From Prevotella nigrescens (lineage in GTDB: Bacteria; Bacteroidota; Bacteroidia; Bacteroidales; Bacteroidaceae), in the NCBI RefSeq assembly GCF_031191185.1, contig NZ_CP133465.1:554001-618000 (forward strand): a stretch of DNA of 64,000 nt, written 5' to 3'. The notes under the pieces were generated by a model. It did no database searches and had not been told where the DNA came from. It saw only the letters and a program-made list of their open reading frames with translations. Made by a program: the position numbers and the translations under genes. Positions 9,845 to 19,483 of this stretch are shown here, piece after piece (position 1 is the first letter of the stretch; every line of letters begins with the position of its first letter).

Positions 9845-10330
9845 ATGAAAAGAAAATTTTTCTCAGCTGTTATAACAGCCATAATGACAATGAGTTTCTC
9901 GCAAACCTATGCGCAGACGCAGCTTGTGGTTACGCCACATTCGGGCGATGTTGGCAAGTATGCCATTGCAGACATTCAGAAGATAACCTTCGATGCCAGT
10001 GGTATGCATATCGTGGGCAGCAAGTTCTCGGTAGAACCTGTATGGAAACTATCGGTCATTAAGGAAATTAAATTTGTGAAAACTTCCGATGGAATAGACA
10101 AGGTAGGCAATGCAGAAACTGAAGAAATAAAAATTTCTCAGCGTGGCGATATGCTTTATTTCAACGGATTAGGAAGCGAACAAGCAGAAGTGGCAATCTA
10201 CGACTTAAAGGGACAGACAATGTTGCGAACCAGAGTTGCAGATGGCGAAGGCATAGAAGCTTCTAACCTGCACAATGGTGTATTCATTATTAAAATTAAA
10301 AACACAACCTTTAAATTCGTAAAACAATGA
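9845..10330 (+). CDS. Small exported protein with T9SS sorting tail
   Basis: 161 residues with a signal peptide (MKRKFFSAVITAIMTMSF, then SQTYAQ). The N-terminal part has the segment 'YAIADIQKITFDASGMHI', common in Prevotella surface proteins that carry only a short strand module before the sorting domain. The C-terminal part ('AEVAIYDLKGQTMLRTRV', then 'GVFIIKIKN') is a type IX sorting tail. The stop codon overlaps the start of the next gene (ATGA), so translation is coupled. Function is unknown. Confidence 0.75.
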   Translation: MKRKFFSAVITAIMTMSFSQTYAQTQLVVTPHSGDVGKYAIADIQKITFDASGMHIVGSKFSVEPVWKLSVIKEIKFVKTSDGIDKVGNAETEEIKISQRGDMLYFNGLGSEQAEVAIYDLKGQTMLRTRVADGEGIEASNLHNGVFIIKIKNTTFKFVKQ

Positions 10331-11628
10331 AAAAGAAAATATTACTTTGCCTGATGGCAATTTTCAGTCTGGCTACATTTGCACAGACAGAACCTAATCG
10401 TGTAATTGTATTAGAGAAAAACAACTCGCACAAAGCCTTTATGGTAGACCGCATAGACAACATTTTCTTTGCAAATGTGGAAGGAAGAGTTGCCGCAGAC
10501 GTAACTTATAAAGACTATAAGTCTGGATCTACCGGCGATACACTTTGGGTTGCAGTTAAGAAAACTGCTGAATGTAAAGGATATAAAATTACTTGTATTC
10601 CAAAATCGTTGTCGAGCAAAATAACCAGCGATGAAGTTGCAGCTTCTTACTTTGAAAGAATTAATGCAACAATGATGCAAGATGATTTTACAAATGCACA
10701 AATGACTGGTTTTGACCAGGCATTTAAAGACAACACGCCTTACACTATTATTACCCTTGGTTACGATAAATATGGTGTAGCTTGCAGCATGTCGAAAGCT
10801 GAATTTACAACACCTAAGAAACCACTTATTGGAAATCCGCAGATAACTGGCGAAATAGTAAATACAACCGCAACAACCATTAAGGCTAAGTTTACACCAA
10901 ATGCCGATGTTGCCGGTTATGCTGTTTGCATTTTCCCTGAAGGAAAAGCAAAAGAACAGTTCGAACAGTTTGGTCCAATGATGGGTTTAAGTAATATGGG
11001 CGATATGATTAAGCGCTGGGGTGTGCCAAAGACAGGTGAAAGCGAACACGAATGGACTGGAATGGAGCCAAACACCAAATACGAAATATATATACAAGCG
11101 TGGGACGCAGCAGAAACCTACGCAGACATGGTTATAGTTCCTGTTACTACAAAGAAACTTGGCGGAACTGGCACTGCTAAAGTAGCAATCGAAATAAAGG
11201 AATTTGCAAAGAGTGGCGATTCATACTATCAGCGTGTAATTTATACTCCAAATGCAGAATGCTCTGTACACAGAGATATTATTATAGAGAAGCAAGCCTA
11301 TGATAAACCCGATATGGGCGAAACGGGTGTAATAAACTTATTGAAGACAGACAACACGCAAGATCCACATTGGAACCAATACGGTGTAGACAATGCAACG
11401 TGGAATGCAGACCCATCTACAACCTATTATGCTTGTTCGTTGGCTAAAAACATAAACGACGAATGGGGTCCGCTTGTAAAAGTTGAATTCACTACAGGTA
11501 CGGGCGAAGCAAAAAGCAAAGTGTCTGCTCCAATTCGTTTAGAACAAAGCACATCGCACGGTGTTACAATGATACCGATGATGACAGCCCCAAAGGCTCA
11601 AGCTAAGTTCCAGATGATTCAGAAGTAA
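10327..11628 (+). CDS. Exported beta-sandwich (fibronectin III-like) protein
   Basis: 433 residues, signal peptide MKKKILLCLMAIFSLATFAQ, start overlapping the previous stop by 4 bp. Residues 20-50 repeat the 'VDRIDNIFF' strand module seen in the upstream protein. Then come three similar domains of about 110 residues ending in motifs such as 'YTIITLGYDKYGVACS', 'KYEIYIQAWDAAETYAD' and 'TYYACSLAKNINDEWGP'. These look like fibronectin type III-like folds. No sorting tail is obvious, so it may be retained by its partner or be periplasmic. It probably works with the co-translated small protein. Confidence 0.65.
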   Translation: MKKKILLCLMAIFSLATFAQTEPNRVIVLEKNNSHKAFMVDRIDNIFFANVEGRVAADVTYKDYKSGSTGDTLWVAVKKTAECKGYKITCIPKSLSSKITSDEVAASYFERINATMMQDDFTNAQMTGFDQAFKDNTPYTIITLGYDKYGVACSMSKAEFTTPKKPLIGNPQITGEIVNTTATTIKAKFTPNADVAGYAVCIFPEGKAKEQFEQFGPMMGLSNMGDMIKRWGVPKTGESEHEWTGMEPNTKYEIYIQAWDAAETYADMVIVPVTTKKLGGTGTAKVAIEIKEFAKSGDSYYQRVIYTPNAECSVHRDIIIEKQAYDKPDMGETGVINLLKTDNTQDPHWNQYGVDNATWNADPSTTYYACSLAKNINDEWGPLVKVEFTTGTGEAKSKVSAPIRLEQSTSHGVTMIPMMTAPKAQAKFQMIQK

Positions 11629-11645
11629 GATAGTCTTATATATAT

Positions 11646-11697
11646 AAAGTATATGGTGCGGGCTTTGTCAATCAAAGAGCCTAACGCCATATACTTT
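11646..11697 (+). terminator. Long hairpin after the 9.8-11.6 kb operon
   Basis: AAAGTATATGG...GGCTTTG pairs with CAAAG-A-GCC...CCATATACTTT around a short loop. T-rich sequence follows (11698-11710). It separates the two-gene operon from the next exported-protein gene. Confidence 0.75.
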
Positions 11698-11767
11698 ACT
11701 TTCCTTTTTAAACGTTACTTTAAACCACAAGACATTTTAAGAAACAACTTCAAAACAATAATTACTT

Positions 11768-13324
11768 ATGCGAAAAATTTATACTATTCTTTTATCAGTC
11801 TTTTTCTGCGCAGCAACAGCAGTAGCACAAGAAACTATAATTACACAACCCGCAGATGGTGAAACCATAAATCTCTATCGTACCACCACTGGATTTGAAT
11901 CGGTGTATTACTACGGAATACCACACAAAAGTACAGGCGACTGGCAACGACTTGTTTTTGGTAACGATGGTGCAGTATATCTTGAAAATCCGCTCAATTC
12001 ACTTTACACAAAAACGTGGATAAAAGGCAGACGCACCGAGGGAGATACAATAGCTTTTCAGCTTCCACAAGCCATATATTCGGAAGAAGATTTTTCTACG
12101 GGCGAACCAAAATACGGATATCTCTACCGAATACACCCAGAAACAAAAAATGGAAAAGAGACATTTGTGCCCAACGAGGGGAAAGAAAAACAAGTGCTAA
12201 AGTATGTATGGCACGACAATACACTTGAAATGGTGCTCGAGCCGGAAGAAATGATAGGAATGTGCCGTTCTACCGGAGCGTGGACAAGTTATGCAGAAAA
12301 AACTTACAGAGCAACACGCAAAGACGATAATAAGCTAACACCGCCAGCATCGGCTAAATCTTACGACGGATTAATGCTCTATATGGATATGGAAGGAAAG
12401 TCTCAGCTATATCCTGTAAAATATGCTTTCGATGGTAACGATGCCTACTTAGGAGATTTATCGGCAAACGTAAAGGGCTATTGGATAAAAGGTACAAAAA
12501 ACGGTACAACCGTAACTTTCCCACGAACATCGTTTCTCGGAATAGACCACACAACTGCTTGTTATGTATATGCCTCATCGGGCATCATGGGGAAAGGCAA
12601 AAACGAGATGGGCGACGAATTCGACAAAGCGTGCATAGGCAGCGAACCATTAGTATTTACTTACGATGCAACGAAAAACGAACTAAGCACGAAAGGTATA
12701 TTAATGATACACAAAAGCGAAGACGACGACCGCAGCACTTTTATTTTCGATGCTTATCGTTACCCGCTAATTAGCCAATGGAACAAGAAAGCTGCAGCAC
12801 CAATGCCGCCAAAACTTACGGCATATCAGCCCTATGACCCAGAACCATGGGGAGGTCCTGGCGGTTTGCAGTTCACTTTGAGCTATTATTCGCCAGATTT
12901 CAACTATCTCGACCCTACGCATCTTTATTATAATCTCTATATTGATGGTGAACGAGTAACTTTCAAGCCCGACACTTACAAGAACCTGAAAGCTGAAATG
13001 ACCGATGTGCCATACGCTTTTTCAGACCAATACCAATTCTATAAGTACGACGATAACGCACGTGCAATTTACTTCTACAAAGAAGCAAAAATAAAAGTAG
13101 GCATGGAAGCCTTATATATCGACGGTGACACACGTTTAAGTTCCGGGATTACAGAATATCAGATAACGAGCGACGGCATAAATGCTGCAACCATAAAGAA
13201 AATAGATCACGTCAAGTATTACGACCTTTCCGGGCGAATTGTCGAACACCCACAAAATGGTGTTTACATTCAAACCACAACTTACATAGATGGTTCGCAA
13301 ACATCGCAAAAGATAGTGAAGTAA
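11768..13324 (+). CDS. Exported Prevotella-type protein with T9SS-like tail, unknown function
   Basis: 518 residues, signal peptide MRKIYTILLSVFFCAATAVAQ. The body consists of strand-rich segments ('GFESVYYYGIPHKSTGDW', 'SYDGLMLYMDMEGKSQLY') without a catalytic motif I recognise. The C terminus ('KYYDLSGRIVEHPQNGVYI' and 'SQKIVK') has the shape of a type IX sorting tail. The gene has its own leader after a strong terminator and ends in a terminator at 13365. It is likely a surface or vesicle protein; no function is proposed. Confidence 0.7.
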   Translation: MRKIYTILLSVFFCAATAVAQETIITQPADGETINLYRTTTGFESVYYYGIPHKSTGDWQRLVFGNDGAVYLENPLNSLYTKTWIKGRRTEGDTIAFQLPQAIYSEEDFSTGEPKYGYLYRIHPETKNGKETFVPNEGKEKQVLKYVWHDNTLEMVLEPEEMIGMCRSTGAWTSYAEKTYRATRKDDNKLTPPASAKSYDGLMLYMDMEGKSQLYPVKYAFDGNDAYLGDLSANVKGYWIKGTKNGTTVTFPRTSFLGIDHTTACYVYASSGIMGKGKNEMGDEFDKACIGSEPLVFTYDATKNELSTKGILMIHKSEDDDRSTFIFDAYRYPLISQWNKKAAAPMPPKLTAYQPYDPEPWGGPGGLQFTLSYYSPDFNYLDPTHLYYNLYIDGERVTFKPDTYKNLKAEMTDVPYAFSDQYQFYKYDDNARAIYFYKEAKIKVGMEALYIDGDTRLSSGITEYQITSDGINAATIKKIDHVKYYDLSGRIVEHPQNGVYIQTTTYIDGSQTSQKIVK

Positions 13325-13364
13325 CGCAAGATACTTTAATTTAAGAAGTAAGACAACAATCCAC

Positions 13365-13413
13365 AAGCCTGTTTTGAAGATGAATGAATAGTATTCATCT
13401 TCAGAATAGGCTT
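13365..13413 (+). terminator. Terminator upstream of the cas operon
   Basis: AAGCCT...TGAAGATGAAT pairs with ATTCATCTTCA...AGGCTT around a short loop. It isolates the CRISPR-Cas operon from the exported-protein gene. Confidence 0.75.
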
Positions 13414-13473
13414 TATGTTACACACATATTGCCATCTATAAAATCAGTTTCCATAAAAAAATAACAATCGTCA

Positions 13474-14145
13474 ATGACAAAGATAAAAACATTAACCATA
13501 CAGTTTAATACTCCATTGAAAAGGAGAGAACTCCCACTTTTTCGTGGTGCAATTATAGCAGCTATCTCTACAGGCAATATTCTTTTTCATAATCACAACG
13601 AAGGTTCAACCTTACGTTATGCCTATCCCTTAATACAATACAAACGAATAGGTGGCAAGGCTGCCATCGTTTGCATAGAAGAAGGAGTAGAGGCAATAGG
13701 AGAATTATTAGCCAATCAAGATTTATGCGTAAATATTGGAAAAAGAAAGACAGAACTTCGGATAGAACATGTTGAAGCAGAAGAAGTTGAGATAGAAAAT
13801 AGCGAAACTCGCATCGACTATCATTTAAAAGACTGGTTCGCATTGAATGAAATAAACTATGCTTTATTTCTCGAAACAGACGATTTAGTAACACGTATAA
13901 AGATGTTGGAACGTATTCTCGTAGGAAATATATTGTCTTTCTTAAAAGGTATAGGTGTTCGTATCGATTATACTCTGGAACCTATGATAAAAGCATATAA
14001 AATTAATAACGTTACACATTTTAAGCATATAAAATTAACTAGTATGGACATCGACTTTTCTATTAATATAATGTTGCCAAAACAAATGGGAATAGGAAAA
14101 CACTCCAGTATAGGAGCAGGAATATTAACAAGAAAAAATAAATAA
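13474..14145 (+). CDS. cas6: CRISPR-associated Cas6-type endoribonuclease (Cas6b-like)
   Basis: 223 residues. Cas6 cuts the long crRNA precursor inside each repeat. Features that fit: an N-terminal 'LPLFRGAIIAAIS' segment as in the Bacteroidota Cas6b group, a ferredoxin-like pattern, and a C-terminal glycine-rich stretch 'MGIGKHSSIGAGIL' like the Cas6 RNA-binding loop. A catalytic histidine is not certain (His at 12-15 residues into this loop region and the 'HNHNEG' cluster are candidates). It is the first gene of a one-directional operon that ends at the CRISPR array, which supports the role. Other RAMP functions are possible but less likely. Confidence 0.75.
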   Translation: MTKIKTLTIQFNTPLKRRELPLFRGAIIAAISTGNILFHNHNEGSTLRYAYPLIQYKRIGGKAAIVCIEEGVEAIGELLANQDLCVNIGKRKTELRIEHVEAEEVEIENSETRIDYHLKDWFALNEINYALFLETDDLVTRIKMLERILVGNILSFLKGIGVRIDYTLEPMIKAYKINNVTHFKHIKLTSMDIDFSINIMLPKQMGIGKHSSIGAGILTRKNK

Positions 14146-14156
14146 TCAAGAAAAAT

Positions 14157-15722
14157 ATGGAAAAATATTTATACGGGGCAGCCGTACAAGGTATTCAAAA
14201 CTTTATTTTTCAGACGAATGAACTGAAAGATATTGTTGGAGCAAGCGAATTAGTAGAAGATATTTGTACAAATCTATTTCAAGAAGCTGTAGGAAAAAAG
14301 AAATGGAACGAAGAAAACAGACTGATAACTGCAGCAGGAAATGTAAAATATATTTTTAATTCGAAAGAAGAATGTATAGAAGTGGTACGTAATTTCCCCA
14401 GAAGAGCTATGATAAACGCTCCAGGCATAACAATTAGTCAGGCAGTAGTAGCGATAAAAGATGGTGATAAAGGGGATTTAGTAGATGCTATAAATGAATT
14501 GGAAGCTAAATTACGTGTCCAACGAAATAAACCTAATAAGAGTTTGCTAATAGGGAGACTTGGTTTGAAACGTTCTACAAAGACAGGATTTCCAATAACA
14601 CACAAAAAAGGCGAAGAACAGTTAGATGAATCTACTTTTGCTAAGCGAGAAAGTAATAATACAATACAATTATGCAAAAAAAGTTTTGGAGAATCTGCCC
14701 CATCAAACCTAATAAGTTTTATTCCTTTTGATGTGTCGAAAATGACAGATAAGAATGAATGGATTGCAATTATCCATGCAGACGGAAACGGATTAGGACA
14801 AGTGGTACAAAAAATTGCCAAAAAGGTGGACGATTTTAAGGAATTCTCTCACAAATTAGATAAAGCAACCATAAATTCTGCCAATAGTGCTTTCAAAAAA
14901 GTAAGTCCAAAAGATGGTTGGAAAGGTGTAATTCCTATTCGACCAATAGTATTGGGCGGAGATGATATGACAGTTATTATTCGCGGCGATTTAGCTTTTC
15001 AATATGTTACCGAATTTATGGCACAATTTGAAAAAGAAACCATGAACGATGAATTTAAAAATATTTTGCAGCAAGCAGAATTAAATAAACTTACTGTTTG
15101 TGCTGGCGTTGCTTTTATAAAATCGTCTTATCCTTTTTATTATGGTTATGAATTGGCAAAACAACTTTGTGATAAGGCGAAGGATGTGGCAAGGGACCAA
15201 AATAAAATCTTAGCACCATCGTGTCTAATGTTTCATAAAGTGCAAGACTCTTTTATTATGCGATACGATGAAATTGTAAAAAGAGAATTGCAAATTGTCT
15301 ACGAAAAAGATAAAAACGACGATAAGCAAACGAAAGAGAATGATAAGGATATAAAAAAGAATGTATCGTTTTGTTTTGGTCCTTATTTTCTTGATAAAAA
15401 ACAGACTCCCGAAAACTATTATACCATAAACGATTTAGAAAGAATAAGTGAGGAATTAGATAAAGAGAGTGCCGACGGTATTAAAACTGGCGTAAGACAA
15501 TGGTTAACACTTATGCATGAAAATAACGAAAAGGCAATGCAACGTTTAAAACGTATGAAAACTTTAAACGAAACGCAAAGAGAATTGATAGACGATTTAA
15601 CAAAAAGTAGAGATTTAGACGAAAAATGGAATGTTTATCCAGCCTATGATGTGTTAGCTTTCCATACTATTATGAATCAAAAAACAAAAAAGGAGAAAGA
15701 AAATGATGGACATAAAATATAA
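14157..15722 (+). CDS. cas10: HD-less Cas10 (type III effector large subunit, cyclic oligoadenylate synthase)
   Basis: 521 residues, short for Cas10 (usually 700-1000). The N terminus 'YLYGAAVQGIQNFIFQTNEL' and 'DIVGASELVEDI' match the Cmr2/Cas10 start, so no HD nuclease domain is present and ssDNA cleavage is not expected. The catalytic palm looks intact: Asp209 in 'IHADGNGLGQ' and GGDD at 267-270, in 'PIVLGGDDMTVI'. The small helical C-terminal region is charged and repetitive (about residues 380-400, Lys/Asp/Asn rich). Known family role: on target RNA binding, the palm makes cyclic oligoadenylates from ATP. Two CARF effectors downstream (21541 and 22556) are the expected receivers. The stop overlaps the next start. 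Confidence 0.85.
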   Translation: MEKYLYGAAVQGIQNFIFQTNELKDIVGASELVEDICTNLFQEAVGKKKWNEENRLITAAGNVKYIFNSKEECIEVVRNFPRRAMINAPGITISQAVVAIKDGDKGDLVDAINELEAKLRVQRNKPNKSLLIGRLGLKRSTKTGFPITHKKGEEQLDESTFAKRESNNTIQLCKKSFGESAPSNLISFIPFDVSKMTDKNEWIAIIHADGNGLGQVVQKIAKKVDDFKEFSHKLDKATINSANSAFKKVSPKDGWKGVIPIRPIVLGGDDMTVIIRGDLAFQYVTEFMAQFEKETMNDEFKNILQQAELNKLTVCAGVAFIKSSYPFYYGYELAKQLCDKAKDVARDQNKILAPSCLMFHKVQDSFIMRYDEIVKRELQIVYEKDKNDDKQTKENDKDIKKNVSFCFGPYFLDKKQTPENYYTINDLERISEELDKESADGIKTGVRQWLTLMHENNEKAMQRLKRMKTLNETQRELIDDLTKSRDLDEKWNVYPAYDVLAFHTIMNQKTKKEKENDGHKI

Positions 15723-16254
15723 AATAGCGTTTTTTTCAAATTGGCATTGTGGTTCTGGCTTAGCAGCAGGAGCCGATGTCGATGAATTAGTTATTAAAGA
15801 TAGCAATAAATTGCCATACGTTCCCGGACGAACTGTAAAAGGATTACTTAGAGAAGCTGCAAATATGCTTTCACAATTTAAGAAAGTACCACAAGACAGC
15901 CTAAAACGAATATTTGGACTTGGAGGCGATGATGAAAAATTTGGCTCTCAGAGTACAGTTTCGTTTACCGATGCAACACTTTGCGAAGACGAAAAACTTA
16001 CTATTATAAATAATGAACTTACAAACTATTTGTATATGTCTGTAGCTTCTACAGCTATTGATGAAAAAGGAATAGCAAAAGACCTCTCGCTTAGAAAAAT
16101 TGAAACAACAATTCCCTGCAATGTTTATGGCACAATTCTGAATGTAGCCAATGAAGATGTAGAATTGTTGTTAGAAACATTTAAATGGGTAAAGCGTTTG
16201 GGATTAGGTCGTAATAGAGGATATGGAAGATGTGAAATAAGTAAGGAGGATTAG
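15703..16254 (+). CDS. Cas7-type RAMP protein (Csm3/Cmr4-like)
   Basis: 183 residues. The canonical RAMP features are visible: 'HCGSGLAAGADVDELVIKD' (the G-rich strand and substrate loop), 'PYVPGRTVKGLLREA', 'TVSFTDATL' and a C-terminal G-rich loop 'RLGLGRNRGYGRCEI'. Cas7 subunits form the backbone of the type III complex and cut the bound RNA through an acidic loop residue; 'GADVDEL' provides candidate Asp residues. The start (ATG at 15703, with AAAGGAGAAAGA upstream) overlaps the end of cas10 by 20 bp. Confidence 0.85.
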   Translation: MMDIKYKIAFFSNWHCGSGLAAGADVDELVIKDSNKLPYVPGRTVKGLLREAANMLSQFKKVPQDSLKRIFGLGGDDEKFGSQSTVSFTDATLCEDEKLTIINNELTNYLYMSVASTAIDEKGIAKDLSLRKIETTIPCNVYGTILNVANEDVELLLETFKWVKRLGLGRNRGYGRCEISKED

Positions 16255-16258
16255 AAAT

Positions 16259-17692
16259 ATGGAGAAGATACAATTTAAATGTGAGTTGCTTTCGGATATT
16301 GTTCTGAACGATTCGCCTGCAACAGAAGGAAAACGAAAATGTATTGATTTTATTTCTGGAAATAACTTTCTTGGAATTGTTGCATCACAATTATATGGAG
16401 AAACTGATGAAACTTCGTGGCTTATTTTTCATAGTGGAAATGTTCGTTTTGGCGATGCACATCCTTCTTTTAACGGAATAAGAAGTCTGCGAGTTCCTGC
16501 ATCGTTCTACTATCCTAAGTTAAAAAAGATAGACGATGCTTGTTATGTTCATCATTTTGTAAAGCACGACGATGAAATTAAAGGCTTGCAACTAAAGCAA
16601 TGTAGAGGCGATTTTTATGTGTTTAGCGAACAAAACGAGGCTACTAAGGTGAAAGTACTGAAAGATTTCTCTATTAAGTCGGCATACGATAGTGATTTGC
16701 GTAGAGCAAAAGATAGTCAAATGTTTGGTTATGAAGCATTGTGTAAAGGACTTGTTATGTATTTCTCTATTGAAATTGACGAGAATGCCCTACATTGTAA
16801 AGACAGTATTGTAAATGCTATTTGTGGTAAACACCATATTGGGCGTTCACGCTCGGCACAATATGGGTGGGTAGAGATTTCTACAACTTCGTTTAAAGAA
16901 GTTGAAACAACTAAACAACCTATTCTTATAGGCAACGAGCAATATATTGCTGTGTATGCAGATAGTAGACTCATATTTTTCGATGAAAATGGTAATAACA
17001 CCTTTCAACCAAAAACAATAGAGCTTGGAATTGAAGATAAGGATGCTGAAATAGATTGGAACTTGTCGCAAATTCGTACCTTCCAATATGCGCCATGGAA
17101 TTATAAACGACAAGCATTTGATGCTGAACGCTGCGGAATAGAAAAAGGAAGTGTATTTTTGGTAAAAGCAAAAGACATAAATATAAAGTCGAGCACAATT
17201 GGTTTTTATAAAAACGAGGGCTTTGGACACGTTATTTATAATCCAGCTTTCTTGCAAAGTAGAGAGAAAGGACTTTCTATATACAATTTTAGTGAACAAA
17301 AACCAGAAACTGTTTCTATAAAAGCGTACAAAGATATAGATAATGAATTGATAGCTTTTTTAAAAAAGAAGAAAGAACAGGCTGTTAAACAAGGTGTAAT
17401 TATTGAAGCTGTTAATCATTTTGTAGATGAATATGGAAAGCTTTTCCAAAAATCACAGTTTGCTTCACAATGGGGAAGTATAAGAAGTTTTGCAATGGTG
17501 TATTCTGAAGATAAAAAACTTAGAGAAGCGATAGAAGGTTTTCTAACTCATGGGGTAAAATCAGAAGATTGGAAAGAAAGAGGACGCCGCGATAAGCTTA
17601 TAGGTTTCTTGGCAACTACAGAATTTGAGGGACATTTGCAAGAAGCAGTTATCAATTTGGCATCTGAAATGGCAAAAATTTGTAAGTCATAA
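16259..17692 (+). CDS. csx10: Csx10-type RAMP protein (III-D signature)
   Basis: 477 residues. The segment 'SDLRRAKDSQMFGYEAL' near residue 140 and the G-rich loop 'GRSRSAQYG' at 195-203 are typical of the Csx10/cyanobacterial RAMP family, a Cas5-like subunit that defines subtype III-D. It probably caps the 5' handle end of the crRNA. The last ~130 residues are helical and charged, and could form a Cas11-like small-subunit part, which is otherwise missing as a separate gene; that is inference. It starts 4 bp after the upstream RAMP gene. Confidence 0.65.
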   Translation: MEKIQFKCELLSDIVLNDSPATEGKRKCIDFISGNNFLGIVASQLYGETDETSWLIFHSGNVRFGDAHPSFNGIRSLRVPASFYYPKLKKIDDACYVHHFVKHDDEIKGLQLKQCRGDFYVFSEQNEATKVKVLKDFSIKSAYDSDLRRAKDSQMFGYEALCKGLVMYFSIEIDENALHCKDSIVNAICGKHHIGRSRSAQYGWVEISTTSFKEVETTKQPILIGNEQYIAVYADSRLIFFDENGNNTFQPKTIELGIEDKDAEIDWNLSQIRTFQYAPWNYKRQAFDAERCGIEKGSVFLVKAKDINIKSSTIGFYKNEGFGHVIYNPAFLQSREKGLSIYNFSEQKPETVSIKAYKDIDNELIAFLKKKKEQAVKQGVIIEAVNHFVDEYGKLFQKSQFASQWGSIRSFAMVYSEDKKLREAIEGFLTHGVKSEDWKERGRRDKLIGFLATTEFEGHLQEAVINLASEMAKICKS

Positions 17693-17703
17693 AAATAAAA
17701 AAG

Positions 17704-19080
17704 ATGGAAAATACATATAGATATAGACAAATAGCAAGAGTTACATTCGAAATAACTACTCCACTTGCTGTTGGTAGCGGAAATAAAGATATAACAACCG
17801 ACTCAGTTGTTATGAAAGATGTAAACGAACTTCCTTATGTTCCAGGAACAACTTTGGCAGGTCTTATCCGCCATTCGTTGCCAGCCGACAAACAAAATAC
17901 GTGGATGGGGTGGCAAAAAAAGAAAGAAGGACAGGGTTCTCGTTTAATAGTTTCGGAAGCAAAAATACTTTCGGCAGAAGGTAAACCTATTGACGGACTA
18001 AATAGTTGTGAAGACACGGTTACAAAATTGTGTAAAGAATTGCCAATTCGCCAACACGTTCGTATAAATCAACAAGGAACAGCCGTAAAGAATGGTAAGT
18101 TCGACGAAGAAATTGTACCAAAAGGATTGCGGTTTTGCTTTGAAATGGAAATAATGGACGATAAAGATTGTTCAGAAGATATGAATGCCATTTTAGCCAT
18201 AATTCAAACAGACGATTTTCGTATAGGAAGTGGCACCCGAAGTGGTTTTGGACAAATTAAAGTTATCAGCATTTTGAGAAGAAGCTTAGATTTAAATGAC
18301 CCTACCAATTTAGGACTTTATCTTGAAAAATCGTCTTCGTTAGCAAAACAATGGAAAGGTTTTGAATCGTTCCCAGTCGAAAGTCTCACATCTGCTAATT
18401 ACGTTCGTTATGAATTAAGATTACAGCCTACAGATTTTATGTTGTTTGGCTCTGGATTTGGCGATGACCGTTCGGATATGACTTATGTTCGTGAGCCTAT
18501 TATAGAATGGAAAGATGGTAAAGCTGTATGTGCAGAACGCGAAAAAATAATACTTATACCAGCAACTTCAGTAAAAGGTGCATTAGCACATCGTACAGCT
18601 TATCATTACAATAAATTAAACAATCGGTTTGCAGATACTAAAACAGTAGAAGAACTTGAAGAATATATAGGAAAAGGAAATGAAGCTGTAAAGGCTTTGT
18701 TTGGATCGGAAGGAAATAGTAAAGGCGAAGATAAACAACGTGGTGAAATACTTTTTTCTGACGTAATAATAAAGAACGAAGAGACTTTAAAAGGAAAAGT
18801 ACTCAATCATGTAAAAATAGACCGTTTTACTGGCGGTGCTGTTGAAGGTGCATTATTTTCTGAAGAGGTTCTATATGTACCCAACCAAAATATAAATTTA
18901 GAGCTGCGATTCCATAAGTTTGAAACAGAAGATAAAAACATAATTCCAGCTTTCGAATCAGCTTTAAAAGATATATGTAAAGGTTATCTTCCACTTGGTG
19001 GAGGCGTAAACCGTGGAAATGGTACATTTAAAGGAAGTTTAATTAAAGAAGGAGAAACAATTTATGATAACGATAAATGA
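17704..19080 (+). CDS. Double Cas7-type RAMP fusion
   Basis: 458 residues made of two complete RAMP domains in tandem. Domain 1 (about 1-200): 'ITTPLAVGSGNKDITTDSVV', 'PYVPGTTLAGLIRH', 'RIGSGTRSGFGQIKV'. Domain 2 (about 230-450): 'LRLQPTDFMLFGSGFGDDRS', 'IPATSVKGALAHR', 'KIDRFTGGAVEGALFSEE', 'YLPLGGGVNRGNGTFKG'. A fused pair of backbone subunits resembles the organisation of III-D variants, where several Cas7 units are joined. The conserved 'KIDRFTGGA' is the Csm3/Cmr4 acidic-thumb region. It overlaps the next gene by 17 bp. Confidence 0.85.
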   Translation: MENTYRYRQIARVTFEITTPLAVGSGNKDITTDSVVMKDVNELPYVPGTTLAGLIRHSLPADKQNTWMGWQKKKEGQGSRLIVSEAKILSAEGKPIDGLNSCEDTVTKLCKELPIRQHVRINQQGTAVKNGKFDEEIVPKGLRFCFEMEIMDDKDCSEDMNAILAIIQTDDFRIGSGTRSGFGQIKVISILRRSLDLNDPTNLGLYLEKSSSLAKQWKGFESFPVESLTSANYVRYELRLQPTDFMLFGSGFGDDRSDMTYVREPIIEWKDGKAVCAEREKIILIPATSVKGALAHRTAYHYNKLNNRFADTKTVEELEEYIGKGNEAVKALFGSEGNSKGEDKQRGEILFSDVIIKNEETLKGKVLNHVKIDRFTGGAVEGALFSEEVLYVPNQNINLELRFHKFETEDKNIIPAFESALKDICKGYLPLGGGVNRGNGTFKGSLIKEGETIYDNDK

Positions 19081-19483
19081 AATAGATTTCAGCTTACCTT
19101 ACGAAGGATATTTATGGATAAGTAACGAAAATAATCCACATGTTTTCTGTTCAGAAACAAAAATAGATGCACAATTGTTTAAGAAGCTCAATCCTTTCAT
19201 TGCCGAAGGGTATTTATATAATAAGGAGACAAGAAAGTCTATTAGCATAAAATATATAGATGGGCAATATCATATTTATGAAACAGAAGTAAAACCTACC
19301 GATATTAGCAATGAAGATGTAGATAAAATAGAATATCTAACCTTGCGAATGAGTAACCCTCCTACTTTATGGGCTAAATTTCTGCGTTATTGGCATGAGG
19401 TTGAAGATGCTAAATGCCTTGATATGAAAGTTCTTGAAGTAGAAAAAGAAGTATTTGTAGGATTTAGAACAAAGGATATCTGA
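19064..19483 (+). CDS. Small type III CRISPR-associated protein (TIGR04423-like)
   Basis: 139 residues, no RAMP motif. Aromatic-rich N terminus 'LPYEGYLWISNENNP' and a C-terminal 'TLWAKFLRYWHEVEDAKC'. Size, position and the WISN/WAKF pattern fit a small Bacteroidota type III-associated family I associate with TIGR04423, seen beside III-D RAMP genes. A role comparable to Csx19 or a small subunit is possible. The assignment to the family rests on memory of the pattern and should be confirmed by a profile search. Confidence 0.6.
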   Translation: MITINEIDFSLPYEGYLWISNENNPHVFCSETKIDAQLFKKLNPFIAEGYLYNKETRKSISIKYIDGQYHIYETEVKPTDISNEDVDKIEYLTLRMSNPPTLWAKFLRYWHEVEDAKCLDMKVLEVEKEVFVGFRTKDI

